DNA from: a virus
Length of the DNA stretch: 64,000 nucleotides
IMG/VR virus record: IMGVR_UViG_3300008267_000023
Coordinates: 1 to 64,000 of that record
Reading direction: 5' to 3' (one strand)
Both the position numbers and the translations under genes were made by a program. Below are positions 1 to 6,473 of this stretch, piece by piece (position 1 is the stretch's first letter; every line of letters begins with the position of its first letter). Under the pieces are notes generated by a model. It did no database searches and was not told the origin of the DNA. It worked only from the letters and a program-made list of their open reading frames with translations.

Positions 1-3
1 TAA

Positions 4-943
4 ATGGTTTCATCTACACTTTCACAACCAATTTCACAAAGGGGATGGTTCGATGTACTCGACGACTGGCTTAAGAGAGACCGTTTCGTTTTTGTTGGCT
101 GGTCTGGACTTCTTCTTTTTCCCACTGCTTACCTTGCTCTTGGTGGTTGGCTTACTGGGACAACTTTCGTCACGAGTTGGTATACTCACGGGTTGGCAAG
201 TTCCTATCTTGAGGGTGCAAACTTTCTTACTGCGGCAGTTAGCACTCCAGCAGATTCTATGGGTCATTCTCTTCTTCTTCTCTGGGGTCCTGAGGCTCAA
301 GGGGATATCGTCAGGTGGTTCCAACTTGGGGGACTCTGGACTTTTGTGGCACTCCACGGGGCCTTTAGTCTGATTGGATTCATGCTTCGTCAGTTTGAGA
401 TTGCTCGTCTTGTAGGCATTCGTCCTTATAACGCAATCGCATTCTCTGGACCGATTGCAGTATTCGTATCTGTGTTCCTGATGTATCCACTGGGACAATC
501 CAGTTGGTTCTTCGCACCATCATTTGGTGTTGCTGCTATCTTCCGATTCCTGCTGTTCCTTCAGGGTTTCCACAACTGGACTCTCAACCCCTTCCATATG
601 ATGGGAGTTGCTGGTATACTAGGAGGTGCTCTACTATGTGCTATTCACGGGGCAACCGTAGAAAATACGCTTTATGAGGATGGAGATGCTTCAAATACGT
701 TCAAAGGTTTTGAACCTACTCAAGAAGAAGAGACCTACTCTATGGTTACTTGCCCTTAATCTTCGTGCTTATGATTTTGTGAGTCAGGAAGTAAGGGCAG
801 CAGAAGACCCAGAGTTTGAAACCTTCTACACTAAGAATATTCTTCTGAACGAAGGTCTTCGTGCTTGGATGGCACCTGTAGACCAACCTGGAGCAAACTT
901 TGTCTTTCCTGAGGAAGTCTTGCCCCGAGGTAATGCTCTGTGA
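4..943 (+). pseudogene. psbD: psbD (photosystem II D2 protein) with internal deletion and frameshift
   Basis: The first 249 codons (4-750) encode a normal D2 N-terminal part, including the [13 protein letters not shown] segment with an iron-ligand histidine, and reach SMVT. The frame then runs into Cys-Pro-stop (757-759). Downstream, 752-943 in the next frame encodes the normal D2 C-terminus ([13 protein letters not shown] to RGNAL). Compared with full-length D2 (about 352 aa), roughly 41 residues (about 122 bp) are missing. These hold transmembrane helix E, the Q_A-pocket tryptophan and the second stromal iron-ligand histidine of D2, so no working reaction-centre subunit can be made. Phage D2 normally replaces host D2 in the thylakoid membrane during infection. 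A true deletion and an assembly error are both possible. The start ATG at 4 directly follows a TAA. Confidence 0.9.
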
Positions 944-949
944 TATACT

Positions 950-971
950 GGGAGGGAAACCTCCCCTTTTT
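950..971 (+). terminator. Rho-independent terminator after psbD
   Basis: A GGGAGG/CCTCCC stem (950-955 and 960-965) with a GAAA tetraloop is followed by CTTTTT. It starts seven bases after the psbD stop codon. Confidence 0.85.
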
Positions 972-972
972 A

Positions 973-1101
973 ATGATTAGTTCAGAAACCCCCTATAAAT
1001 TGGCAGAGATTATCAGAGATACTTGGCCAAATCTGTACAGAAAAAATAAAGCATTAAATAATAAATCTAAAGAAAAAGAAAATGAAGAAGTACGGGAATG
1101 A
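973..1101 (+). CDS. Small hypothetical protein (42 aa)
   Basis: An ATG directly after the psbD terminator opens a 42-codon frame beginning MISSETPYKLAEIIRDTW and ending in a Lys/Glu-rich tail. It overlaps the next gene by 20 bases. No family is recognised. The compact placement supports it, but no strong ribosome-binding site is seen. Confidence 0.45.
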   Translation: MISSETPYKLAEIIRDTWPNLYRKNKALNNKSKEKENEEVRE

Positions 1102-1396
1102 AGATTATTTTTCTGTTATTGAAATAACCACTGGGAGAAAAATTTGTGATTGCTCTGATGAAATGGATGCTCTTATGATGGTTTCTTTCAGTCCAAAAAA
1201 CAGAACTATTACAAAAAATAAATTTATGATGGGTCAAGTTATAGATATTGAGATGCCAAAAGCATTACCTACCAATGAGATTGTAATTGATACTAGAAAA
1301 TATCAACAACATCAAGACGACTGGATTATTGAAAAGATTAATCAATTACCACAGATTAAACTGCCAGAAGGGGAAGGACTTCCAGTAATTGTATGA
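1082..1396 (+). CDS. Hypothetical protein (104 aa)
   Basis: A soluble 104-residue protein of unknown function, with a mixed N-terminal part and an acidic, proline-containing C-terminus. It overlaps the upstream ORF and, by ATGA, the following gene at 1393, which points to co-transcription and coupled translation. No catalytic motif is recognised. Confidence 0.6.
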   Translation: MKKYGNEDYFSVIEITTGRKICDCSDEMDALMMVSFSPKNRTITKNKFMMGQVIDIEMPKALPTNEIVIDTRKYQQHQDDWIIEKINQLPQIKLPEGEGLPVIV

Positions 1397-1614
1397 ATCA
1401 TCGTAAAAGAAGACAATCAGAGAATCAAAAGAAAAAGAGGATGTTTACTCCAGATGGATATATTAATGACCCTCAAGATGCTGTTTGTCCTCACTGCAAT
1501 AAGAAACAAAAACCTTGCTCTCATATCAATAGTTTAAGTCGTGCTTGGGCAAGAGATGCATGTTCTAAGAAAATTAAAACCAGTAAAAACAATGACAAAA
1601 CATCCTCTAATTGA
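1393..1614 (+). CDS. Small zinc-ribbon-like protein, copy 1 (73 aa)
   Basis: A basic N-terminus is followed by a block with CPHC, a further Cys-Ser-His and a distal Cys, as in small zinc-binding knuckles. The core (YINDPQDAVCPHC to CSKKIK) is clearly related to the protein of the next gene, so the two are tandem paralogues. ATGA overlap with the upstream gene. The function is unknown; a nucleic-acid-binding role is only a guess from the charge and the CxxC motif. Confidence 0.6.
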   Translation: MNHRKRRQSENQKKKRMFTPDGYINDPQDAVCPHCNKKQKPCSHINSLSRAWARDACSKKIKTSKNNDKTSSN

Positions 1615-1756
1615 AGACGGATACGTTCAAGATCCACCAGGGGCAAAGTGTCCACATTGTGGTGAGACTGGTAAAATATGTTCTTATGTCAACAGTATAA
1701 ATCGTGCTTGGGGTAGAACTGTTTGCGAGAAAAAAATTAAAAGTATGAAAATGTAA
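1592..1756 (+). CDS. Small zinc-ribbon-like protein, copy 2 (54 aa)
   Basis: From ATG 1592 this reads MTKHPLIEDGYVQDPPGAKCPHCG and onwards, with CPHC, a further Cys and CEKKIK spaced as in the preceding gene. It is a tandem duplicate that has lost the basic N-terminal extension. It overlaps copy 1 by 23 bases. An upstream ATG at 1541 would only add residues that overlap copy 1 and have no counterpart in it. The function is unknown. Confidence 0.6.
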   Translation: MTKHPLIEDGYVQDPPGAKCPHCGETGKICSYVNSINRAWGRTVCEKKIKSMKM

Positions 1757-1805
1757 TATATAATTATGTGTTAAATGTTTTTATGAATAGTAAAAACTTC
1801 CCATT

Positions 1806-1839
1806 AAATGCCCCTCACACTTTAGTGTTTGGGGCATTT
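1806..1839 (+). terminator. Long hairpin, possible terminator
   Basis: AAATGCCCC (1806-1814) pairs with GGGGCATTT (1831-1839), and inside it ACACT pairs with AGTGT around a TT loop. Only a weak T-rich tract (GTTGT) follows, so it may be a terminator or an mRNA-stabilising hairpin. It lies between the zinc-knuckle pair and the oxygenase gene. Confidence 0.6.
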
Positions 1840-1870
1840 GTTGTATAATAATGTAACTTGGTTTTTTAGT

Positions 1871-2479
1871 ATGGAAAAAAATTTTAAAATCTTTAAATCC
1901 GATATTAATGATTTCATTGGTGTATTTGATACTGATTTTGATTGTAGTGAATTTATTGAGTATTTTAAGTTTTTGAAGGATACAAATCAGACCATTAAGA
2001 GGGACTATGAATCAAGAAAAAATAATGTTTTAGATGAAGTCTTGTTTGTTGGAACGGAGACTTATAGAATCAATACCGATGTGAAGATATTAAAAAGATA
2101 TAATGATTTAATTAACTTTTGCTTGGTTGAATATGCTAAACAATACCAAGTTTTGTTCGATGTTAACTGCATTCAGTATACTGTTAATATACAAAGAACA
2201 GAAAAATCTCAGGGATTTCATAAGTTTCATTTTGAAAAGGCAAACAATGTTTTTTCTTATACTAGACATTTAACAACAATGGTGTACTTAAATGATGTGT
2301 TAGATGGGGGAGAAACTGAATTTTTATATCAGAGTAAAAGAATAAAACCAAGAGCAGGAAGAGTTGTTATCTTTCCTGTCCAATGGACACATACTCATCG
2401 AGGAAATCCTCCTTTATCTGGTGATAAGTATATTGCTACAAGTTGGTTACACTTAAACGATACTAATTTACCCGAGTAA
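1871..2479 (+). CDS. 2-oxoglutarate/Fe(II)-dependent oxygenase (prolyl-4-hydroxylase-like)
   Basis: A 202-aa double-stranded beta-helix oxygenase. The first iron motif reads H120-F-E122, so Asp of the usual HxD is replaced by Glu. It is followed by MVYLNDVLDGGETEF, typical of the P4H core, and the distal His is H174 or H176 (WTHTHRG). Such enzymes hydroxylate protein or small-molecule substrates using 2OG and O2; the substrate is unknown. ATG 1871 is chosen because the frame's earlier possible start (TTG 1829) lies inside the preceding hairpin. It is one of four such genes in the window. Confidence 0.8.
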   Translation: MEKNFKIFKSDINDFIGVFDTDFDCSEFIEYFKFLKDTNQTIKRDYESRKNNVLDEVLFVGTETYRINTDVKILKRYNDLINFCLVEYAKQYQVLFDVNCIQYTVNIQRTEKSQGFHKFHFEKANNVFSYTRHLTTMVYLNDVLDGGETEFLYQSKRIKPRAGRVVIFPVQWTHTHRGNPPLSGDKYIATSWLHLNDTNLPE

Positions 2480-2485
2480 GAGTTT

Positions 2486-2866
2486 ATGGAAATTTTAAAT
2501 TCACCACAAGACTTTTTGTTTAATTTGCATACGTGTTCACCGAATGAAGCAAAAAAAATGTGGAGGAATTCAATAAAAGAAAAATGGAACCATCAATGTG
2601 CTTATTGTGGAGTAAAAACAGAAGATTTATCAATTGATCATATTGTCCCACAATCACAAGGTGGTAACGACCATATAACAAATGTTCTTTGTTGCTGTGT
2701 AAAATGTAACAGATCTAAGGGACATGAGAAATGGGACCAGTGGTTCTCACGACAAAACTTCTTTACAGAGGAAAGATTTAATGCTATAATAAGTTGGCAA
2801 AGGCAACTATTAACTCAAAACTTAAATTTACACAAATATAAACCAAGAAGGAATAAAGTTTTATGA
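2486..2866 (+). CDS. HNH endonuclease
   Basis: 126 aa. Residues about 37-75 hold a complete HNH zinc-finger nuclease core: CAYCG, then IDHIVPQSQGG, then a later Asn and CVKCNRSKG. This fold nicks or cuts DNA with a single metal ion. It stands alone, six bases after the oxygenase gene, and its stop overlaps the glutaredoxin start by ATGA. It could be a free-standing homing endonuclease or a DNA-processing nuclease; nothing in the sequence decides. Confidence 0.85.
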   Translation: MEILNSPQDFLFNLHTCSPNEAKKMWRNSIKEKWNHQCAYCGVKTEDLSIDHIVPQSQGGNDHITNVLCCCVKCNRSKGHEKWDQWFSRQNFFTEERFNAIISWQRQLLTQNLNLHKYKPRRNKVL

Positions 2867-3099
2867 ACATAATTGTTTATAGCAGAAGTGGATGTCCATA
2901 CTGCGATAAAATCAAATCTGTCTTTGAACAAAGAAGTATTGATTATACTTTGTATGAATTGGATACTGACTTTGTTCGTGATGAATTTTATGAAGAATTT
3001 GGTGTTGGTGCAACCTTCCCCCAAGTAGTTTTAGATGGGAATAAATTGGGTGGATGCACGGATACTGTTAAGTATATGGTAGAAAACAAGTTAATTTAA
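2863..3099 (+). CDS. Glutaredoxin
   Basis: 78 aa, the normal length of a phage glutaredoxin. It has the dithiol active site C11-P-Y-C14 after a YSRSG strand, the TFPQV cis-proline loop (P53) and the GG(C)TD glutathione-binding turn. It would keep ribonucleotide reductase or other phage proteins reduced. It overlaps the HNH gene by four bases. A degenerate relative lies at 52935-53168. Confidence 0.92.
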   Translation: MNIIVYSRSGCPYCDKIKSVFEQRSIDYTLYELDTDFVRDEFYEEFGVGATFPQVVLDGNKLGGCTDTVKYMVENKLI

Positions 3100-3285
3100 A
3101 TGTGCCCTATAAATAATTCAAATCATCCCGAAATTAATAGGGGTGTTGAGTTACTACTTCGAAAAAGGAGGGAAAAAGAAAGTCCAAAAACTAAACAAAA
3201 AAAGTTTAGTTTTTGCAAGACAATTTCTCTCCTTAAGAGAGAAATATTAATAGATTTAAATTTTTCTATAATTGAAAAACAATAA
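3100..3285 (+). CDS. Small hypothetical protein (61 aa)
   Basis: The ATG lies one base after the glutaredoxin stop. The protein starts MCPINNSNHPEINRGVELL and continues with a very basic middle. A late-promoter octamer lies inside its first codons (3108-3115), so late transcripts would start within the frame and could not use this ATG. A real early gene, or a chance frame over a promoter, are both possible. Confidence 0.4.
   Translation: MCPINNSNHPEINRGVELLLRKRREKESPKTKQKKFSFCKTISLLKREILIDLNFSIIEKQ
3108..3115 (+). promoter_or_regulatory. Late promoter octamer TATAAATA
   Basis: An exact T4 late-promoter core preceded by C. The first well-supported start codon downstream is at 3306. It overlaps the beginning of the 3100-3285 frame. 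Confidence 0.65.
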
Positions 3286-3305
3286 GTTCTCTCGGAGGAA
3301 TAACC

Positions 3306-3533
3306 ATGTTAGCAGCAGAACTCACAATTTTTTCTTTAGTTTCTATTTTATTTTTATTAGTGGGTGGGGTAATTGGTTGGCTAACAAAACAACATGTGTA
3401 TAGTACACAACAAATGCAGGTATATACACACCCAGAAATGTTTGATAATAATGGAAACATCATTCCAGATGAAATAATAGCAGTACGATTTGAAAATGAC
3501 CATGACTACGACGACGAAGAAGAAGACGACTGA
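3306..3533 (+). CDS. Small membrane protein with acidic tail (75 aa)
   Basis: A strong ribosome-binding site (GGAGGAA) lies eight bases before the ATG. Residues about 5-27 form one transmembrane helix (ELTIFSLVSILFLLVGGVIG), followed by a hydrophilic region that ends in an Asp/Glu cluster. This suggests an inner-membrane anchored protein with a cytoplasmic or periplasmic acidic tail. The function is unknown. It overlaps the next gene by 38 bases. Confidence 0.75.
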   Translation: MLAAELTIFSLVSILFLLVGGVIGWLTKQHVYSTQQMQVYTHPEMFDNNGNIIPDEIIAVRFENDHDYDDEEEDD

Positions 3534-4068
3534 AACAAAATCAGTTAAATTGCCTCCAAAGCCATTTGCATTTGAGGTACTTTCTTTAGCATCAAAGCAG
3601 AGATCTAATGCAAAGAAAGTAGAAATTCTTAGAGAATATGAACATGATTCTTTGAAGGCAATTTTTATTTGGAATTTTGATGAAAGTGTGATTTCTGCTC
3701 TTCCTCCAGGGGAAGTACCATACTTTGGTGACAATGATTTCAAAACATCAACCATGTCTGAAAGGATTCAGCAAGCAGTTGATACTATGGGTGACTTGAA
3801 TTCAGAATCACTTGGAGCATCAGACCAAAAATATACAACAATTAGGACAGAATACACTAAGTTTTTTAACTTCATTAGAGGTGGAAATGATTCACTAAGT
3901 ACTCTACGAAGAGAGAATATTTTCATCAATCTTCTTGAAGGTTTGCACCCACTTGAAGCAGAAATACTTTGTTTATGCAAGGACAAAAAACTACAAGAAA
4001 AATACAAATTAACAAAAGAAATTATATCAGAGGCATTTCCAGACATTACTTGGGGTGGACGTAGCTAA
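3496..4068 (+). CDS. Conserved T4-like phage protein, unknown function (190 aa)
   Basis: A soluble protein with a Thr/Lys-rich N-terminus, then a mostly helical body (FEVLSLASKQRSNAKKVEILREYEHDSLKAIF). The layout resembles a family of unknown function present in T4-like cyanophages (possibly DUF6433, recalled rather than searched). Start candidates are ATG 3496 and 3502, both inside the end of the upstream gene. The stop overlaps the next ATG (TAATG). No catalytic motif is seen. Confidence 0.75.
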   Translation: MTMTTTTKKKTTETKSVKLPPKPFAFEVLSLASKQRSNAKKVEILREYEHDSLKAIFIWNFDESVISALPPGEVPYFGDNDFKTSTMSERIQQAVDTMGDLNSESLGASDQKYTTIRTEYTKFFNFIRGGNDSLSTLRRENIFINLLEGLHPLEAEILCLCKDKKLQEKYKLTKEIISEAFPDITWGGRS

Positions 4069-4325
4069 TGAAAGTACTTCATCAAGACTGCGCTCCTGAA
4101 GTAGCAAGTGATAGAAGTCTACCTTATAATACTTACTTGGTTACATATCAAGATGAGGGAACAACAAAGTATGATGTTGTTCAATGTAATAAAAAAGTAG
4201 AAATTTTTGATTATTATTGGGATAGGTATAGAGAGGATTTTATTTCCTTTAAGCAGTCTGAAGGAAGAACCAACCCAAAACTCTGGAATATCCAACCAAA
4301 AAGTTCTGATAAAAAGAAAAAATGA
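4068..4325 (+). CDS. Hypothetical protein (85 aa)
   Basis: Starts inside the TAATG overlap with the preceding gene, so translation is probably coupled. Mixed alpha/beta composition with aromatic residues (YYWDRYREDF) and a lysine-rich end. No family is recognised. Confidence 0.6.
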   Translation: MKVLHQDCAPEVASDRSLPYNTYLVTYQDEGTTKYDVVQCNKKVEIFDYYWDRYREDFISFKQSEGRTNPKLWNIQPKSSDKKKK

Positions 4326-4510
4326 AAGAAAAATTTGAAGACGTTCTTAGGAAAGAACTCAAAAAAGAATTTGAACATCAAATGAATGTTCAAGTAAATC
4401 AATCAGAATTAAAAAATATTATAAAAGAATATAAAAAAATTAAGAAGTTCCAGAAGACACCACTTTATGAAGTGATGCAAATGGATAAGAAAAGTAAAAA
4501 AGATTCTTAA
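4322..4510 (+). CDS. Small basic coiled-coil protein (62 aa)
   Basis: ATGA overlap with the upstream gene. Charged and heptad-like throughout (KFEDVLRKELKKEFEHQM), so probably a helical protein. The function is unknown. It is the last gene before the 4537 promoter. Confidence 0.55.
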   Translation: MKEKFEDVLRKELKKEFEHQMNVQVNQSELKNIIKEYKKIKKFQKTPLYEVMQMDKKSKKDS

Positions 4511-4536
4511 TTTTGTATCAGATTTTACAAAAGTGC

Positions 4537-4566
4537 TTGACTATATAGAGTGAATAGGAGTAGAGT
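4537..4566 (+). promoter_or_regulatory. Candidate sigma70-type promoter
   Basis: TTGACT (4537-4542) and TAGAGT (4561-4566) are separated by 18 bp. The -35 is good and the -10 matches four of six positions. It precedes the riboswitch-like region and the 4587 gene. Confidence 0.45.
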
Positions 4567-4576
4567 AATCTCCTAA

Positions 4577-4829
4577 CGTTCATCCTATGACTAAAGCACT
4601 TTTGCTTTTAGCATGGGTTCCACTTCTTTCTTTTACTACGCCACAACTCATAGCAACTGAACATCCAGTTACAATAAGTTGCGACGCAGCGTGGGAACTA
4701 ATGGACATCGTTAAAAACGACGATGTAGTTATTCAAAAAGTAGAAGACCGATTGCTACTAGAACTCCGAAAGGATGTTGTAAACAAGTGCTAAAAACTGA
4801 ATAGGACGGAAGTAAGCCGACTCGGAACG
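4577..4829 (+). ncRNA. Glutamine-riboswitch-like RNA 1, split by an ORF
   Basis: The 5' half CGTTCATCCTAT (4577-4588) and 3' half ATAGGACGGAAGTAAGCCGA (4801-4820) to GGAACG (4824-4829) carry conserved parts of the cyanobacterial glnA/Downstream-peptide (glutamine) riboswitch. CGTTC pairs with GAACG and TCCTAT with ATAGGA. The intervening loop contains the whole 4587-4793 gene, whose ends can pair as well (AGCACTT 4595-4601 with AAGTGCT 4785-4791). The class assignment comes from remembered consensus; ligand binding is an inference. Confidence 0.6.
4587..4793 (+). CDS. Small secreted protein nested in riboswitch-like RNA (68 aa)
   Basis: MTKALLLLAWVPLLSF is a signal peptide or N-terminal membrane segment, followed by a small hydrophilic domain with two cysteines (one is the last residue). 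The start codon lies in the 5' half of the riboswitch-like element and the stop lies just before its 3' half, so folding of that RNA would bury the start codon. AGGAG occurs upstream within a small TAGGAG/CTCCTA hairpin. The function is unknown. Confidence 0.7.
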   Translation: MTKALLLLAWVPLLSFTTPQLIATEHPVTISCDAAWELMDIVKNDDVVIQKVEDRLLLELRKDVVNKC

Positions 4830-4830
4830 G

Positions 4831-4875
4831 ATCGTTCATCGGGAAACCGACGCAAAAGCCGACTGAAGGAACGCT
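4831..4875 (+). ncRNA. Glutamine-riboswitch-like RNA 2 (Downstream-peptide type)
   Basis: CGTTC (4833-4837) pairs with GAACG (4869-4873), and TCGG (4839-4842) pairs with CCGA (4847-4850) around GAAA. The segment AGCCGACTGAAGGAACGC matches the conserved 3' side of the glutamine riboswitch family and repeats the 3' half of element 1. It lies 30 bases before a DUF4278 gene, a known type of downstream gene for this motif. Confidence 0.72.
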
Positions 4876-4904
4876 CTTTAGCCTCAAAATTAAGGAGAAC
4901 CCTA

Positions 4905-5063
4905 ATGTCTAAAGCCGTTTATAGAGGGTGTTCATACGACACCGATAATGCAAAAAAAGAGTATGAAACTTGGTATCTCAAAAGTCATGCTCCTGCTCAC
5001 CCACAAAATACATATCGTGGAGTAGCATATCGTCCATGCAAAAACATGGAGGTTCAAAAGTGA
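4905..5063 (+). CDS. DUF4278-like small protein (52 aa)
   Basis: AAGGAG lies eight bases before ATG 4905. The protein contains the paired YRG motifs typical of this cyanobacterial and cyanophage family (VYRGCSYD near the N-terminus and TYRGVAYR near the C-terminus). The family function is unknown. It is the first gene behind riboswitch element 2 and overlaps the next ORF, so the three small genes that follow the RNA form an operon ending in the 5255 terminator. Confidence 0.85.
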   Translation: MSKAVYRGCSYDTDNAKKEYETWYLKSHAPAHPQNTYRGVAYRPCKNMEVQK

Positions 5064-5158
5064 AAAAACTTAACTTCTTACAACTCATTAAAGATAAAAA
5101 ACAAAAAGAAGAACGTCGTCATCAAGCTCAATTGGCTCATCTAGTTGGAGCAAAGTGA
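5060..5158 (+). CDS. Small basic peptide (32 aa), GTG start
   Basis: A GGAGG site at 5048-5052 sits seven bases before GTG 5060, which decides this start; the GTG overlaps the DUF4278 stop. The peptide (VKKLNFLQLIKDKKQKEERR then HQAQLAHLVGAK) is an amphipathic basic helix. The function is unknown. Its stop overlaps the next start by TGATG. Confidence 0.6.
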   Translation: MKKLNFLQLIKDKKQKEERRHQAQLAHLVGAK

Positions 5159-5247
5159 TGGTAGGACAAATTATCATAACTTCAACTGCTGCAATTGCTT
5201 TAACTACAATGTTATTGTCAGTATATATTCAGTGGATTTATAAATGA
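5158..5247 (+). CDS. Single-span membrane micropeptide (29 aa)
   Basis: The ATG overlaps the preceding stop. Almost the whole peptide is one transmembrane helix (IIITSTAAIALTTMLLSVYI) with an aromatic and lysine end. Size and shape resemble small thylakoid-membrane subunits, but no specific match is recognised. Last gene before the terminator at 5255. Confidence 0.6.
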   Translation: MVGQIIITSTAAIALTTMLLSVYIQWIYK

Positions 5248-5254
5248 TTTTCTA

Positions 5255-5280
5255 AGGAGGGGTTGATCCCCTCCTTTTTT
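5255..5280 (+). terminator. Rho-independent terminator
   Basis: A strong AAGGAGGGG/CCCCTCCTT stem with a TTGAT loop runs into a T-tract. It closes the riboswitch-linked small-gene operon. Confidence 0.92.
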
Positions 5281-5312
5281 TGTGGTAAAATCTTATTGGA
5301 GAAAATTATTTT

Positions 5313-5486
5313 ATGGATAAAGATAAACTTAAATTAATTATCCGTAACCTTGAACTATTAGTTGATTCTTTAAAGGCAGAAGTATATTCTGATACTCAAA
5401 GTTATTTGAATACGGACAAAATTAAACAAACACTTCAATACGATTACGACGAAATTTTTGAGGATGACGATGGTTATGCAGACTAA
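5313..5486 (+). CDS. Small acidic protein upstream of thyX (57 aa)
   Basis: The frame begins MDKDKLKLIIRNLELLVDSL and ends in an Asp/Glu/Tyr-rich tail. It is helical and acidic, and its end overlaps the thyX start by 17 bases. TTGGAG lies about ten bases before the ATG. The function is unknown. Confidence 0.65.
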   Translation: MDKDKLKLIIRNLELLVDSLKAEVYSDTQSYLNTDKIKQTLQYDYDEIFEDDDGYAD

Positions 5487-6198
5487 ACCTATTGTTAAAT
5501 TGATTTCTGTTACACAAGGTGCAGGAGAACTAGCAGGTAAATCTGCACAGGAAGTGATTACTTATACTGCCCGTGTGAGTAATCCAAATAATCAACTTAA
5601 GTTTGATACTGCTGCAGGACTCCTTCGGTATTGTATTAAGCAGAATCACTGGTCTATCTTTGAACAAGCAGATATGACCCTTGAGATTAATACAACTAGA
5701 GGACTGGCAGCTCAAGTGCTTCGTCATAGGTCCTTCGTATTTCAAGAATTTTCACAACGGTATGCAGACACAAAACTTCTGACAGAACTTCCTGAAGTTC
5801 CTGAACTTCGTAAGCAAGATGAGAAGAATCGTCAGAACTCAACTAATGATCTGGATGAGCATACCCGAGAAAAGTTTGAGGGAATGATTGAACAACACTT
5901 TGAAGAGGCACAACGTCTCTATGACAAAATGCTTGAGAAGGGTGTGGCAAAGGAATGTGCAAGGTTTGTATTGCCTTTGGCAACACCGACAAGAATTTAC
6001 ATGAAGGGATCTGTAAGGTCGTGGATCCATTACATCGATTTACGTTCTGCACACGGCACCCAGAAAGAGCATATGGACATTGCAGAAGCAGCACGATGCG
6101 TCTTTATCTGCCAATTCCCTGACATTGCTCAGGCACTTGGATGGGAACCAGAGAATTGCCCAGAATGTTCTGATGCTCCCTCTGTCTGTATAGAATAA
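5470..6198 (+). CDS. thyX: Flavin-dependent thymidylate synthase ThyX
   Basis: Converts dUMP to dTMP with methylene-tetrahydrofolate, FAD and NADPH, feeding phage DNA synthesis. The ThyX signature RHR(x7)S is present (R85-H86-R87 to S95-QRY), along with FVLPLATPTRIYMKGSVRSWIHYIDLR, which lines the nucleotide and flavin site. The length of about 242 aa is normal. Start codons at 5464, 5470 and 5476 are possible; GAGG seven bases before 5470 favours it. It shares a transcript with the small ORF upstream. Confidence 0.95.
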   Translation: MVMQTKPIVKLISVTQGAGELAGKSAQEVITYTARVSNPNNQLKFDTAAGLLRYCIKQNHWSIFEQADMTLEINTTRGLAAQVLRHRSFVFQEFSQRYADTKLLTELPEVPELRKQDEKNRQNSTNDLDEHTREKFEGMIEQHFEEAQRLYDKMLEKGVAKECARFVLPLATPTRIYMKGSVRSWIHYIDLRSAHGTQKEHMDIAEAARCVFICQFPDIAQALGWEPENCPECSDAPSVCIE

Positions 6199-6201
6199 AT
6201 A
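6194..6201 (+). promoter_or_regulatory. Late promoter octamer AATAAATA
   Basis: An exact match to the cyanophage late core NATAAATA at the end of thyX, 23 bases before the next start codon. Confidence 0.6.
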
Positions 6202-6224
6202 CAAATATCGTGATTTCATAACTT

Positions 6225-6473
6225 ATGGCAACATACCCTGTTATTCATAAAGATACTGGTGAACAAAAAGAAGTGACCATGAGTGTTCACGAATGGGACC
6301 AGTGGAAAAAAGAAAACCCAGATTGGGATAGAGATTGGTCTGACCCATCAACTTGCCCTGGAAGTGGTGAAGTTGGTGAATGGAAAGACAAACTTGCAAA
6401 ATCAAAACCAGGATGGAACGAAGTTCTACAAAGAGCTTCTAAGATGCCTGGTGCTAGCGTAGGAAAGATTTAA
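6225..6473 (+). CDS. Conserved cyanophage protein (82 aa)
   Basis: Begins MATYPVIHKDTGEQKEVTMS and continues with a Trp/Asp-rich stretch (WDQWKKENPDWDRDW). The N-terminal strand-turn-strand resembles FmdB-like zinc-ribbon starts but lacks the cysteines. Behind a late promoter, and TAATG-coupled to phoH. The function is unknown. Confidence 0.7.
   Translation: MATYPVIHKDTGEQKEVTMSVHEWDQWKKENPDWDRDWSDPSTCPGSGEVGEWKDKLAKSKPGWNEVLQRASKMPGASVGKI

Noticed and set aside
34-498. Minus-strand frame of 154 codons opposite psbD
   Set aside because: It mirrors the well-conserved D2 coding sequence, has no ribosome-binding site, and its translation resembles no protein.
674-751. Separate small gene beginning at ATG 674
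   Set aside because: The first part is the wrong frame of psbD; only 752 onward is protein-like, and that is the D2 C-terminus.
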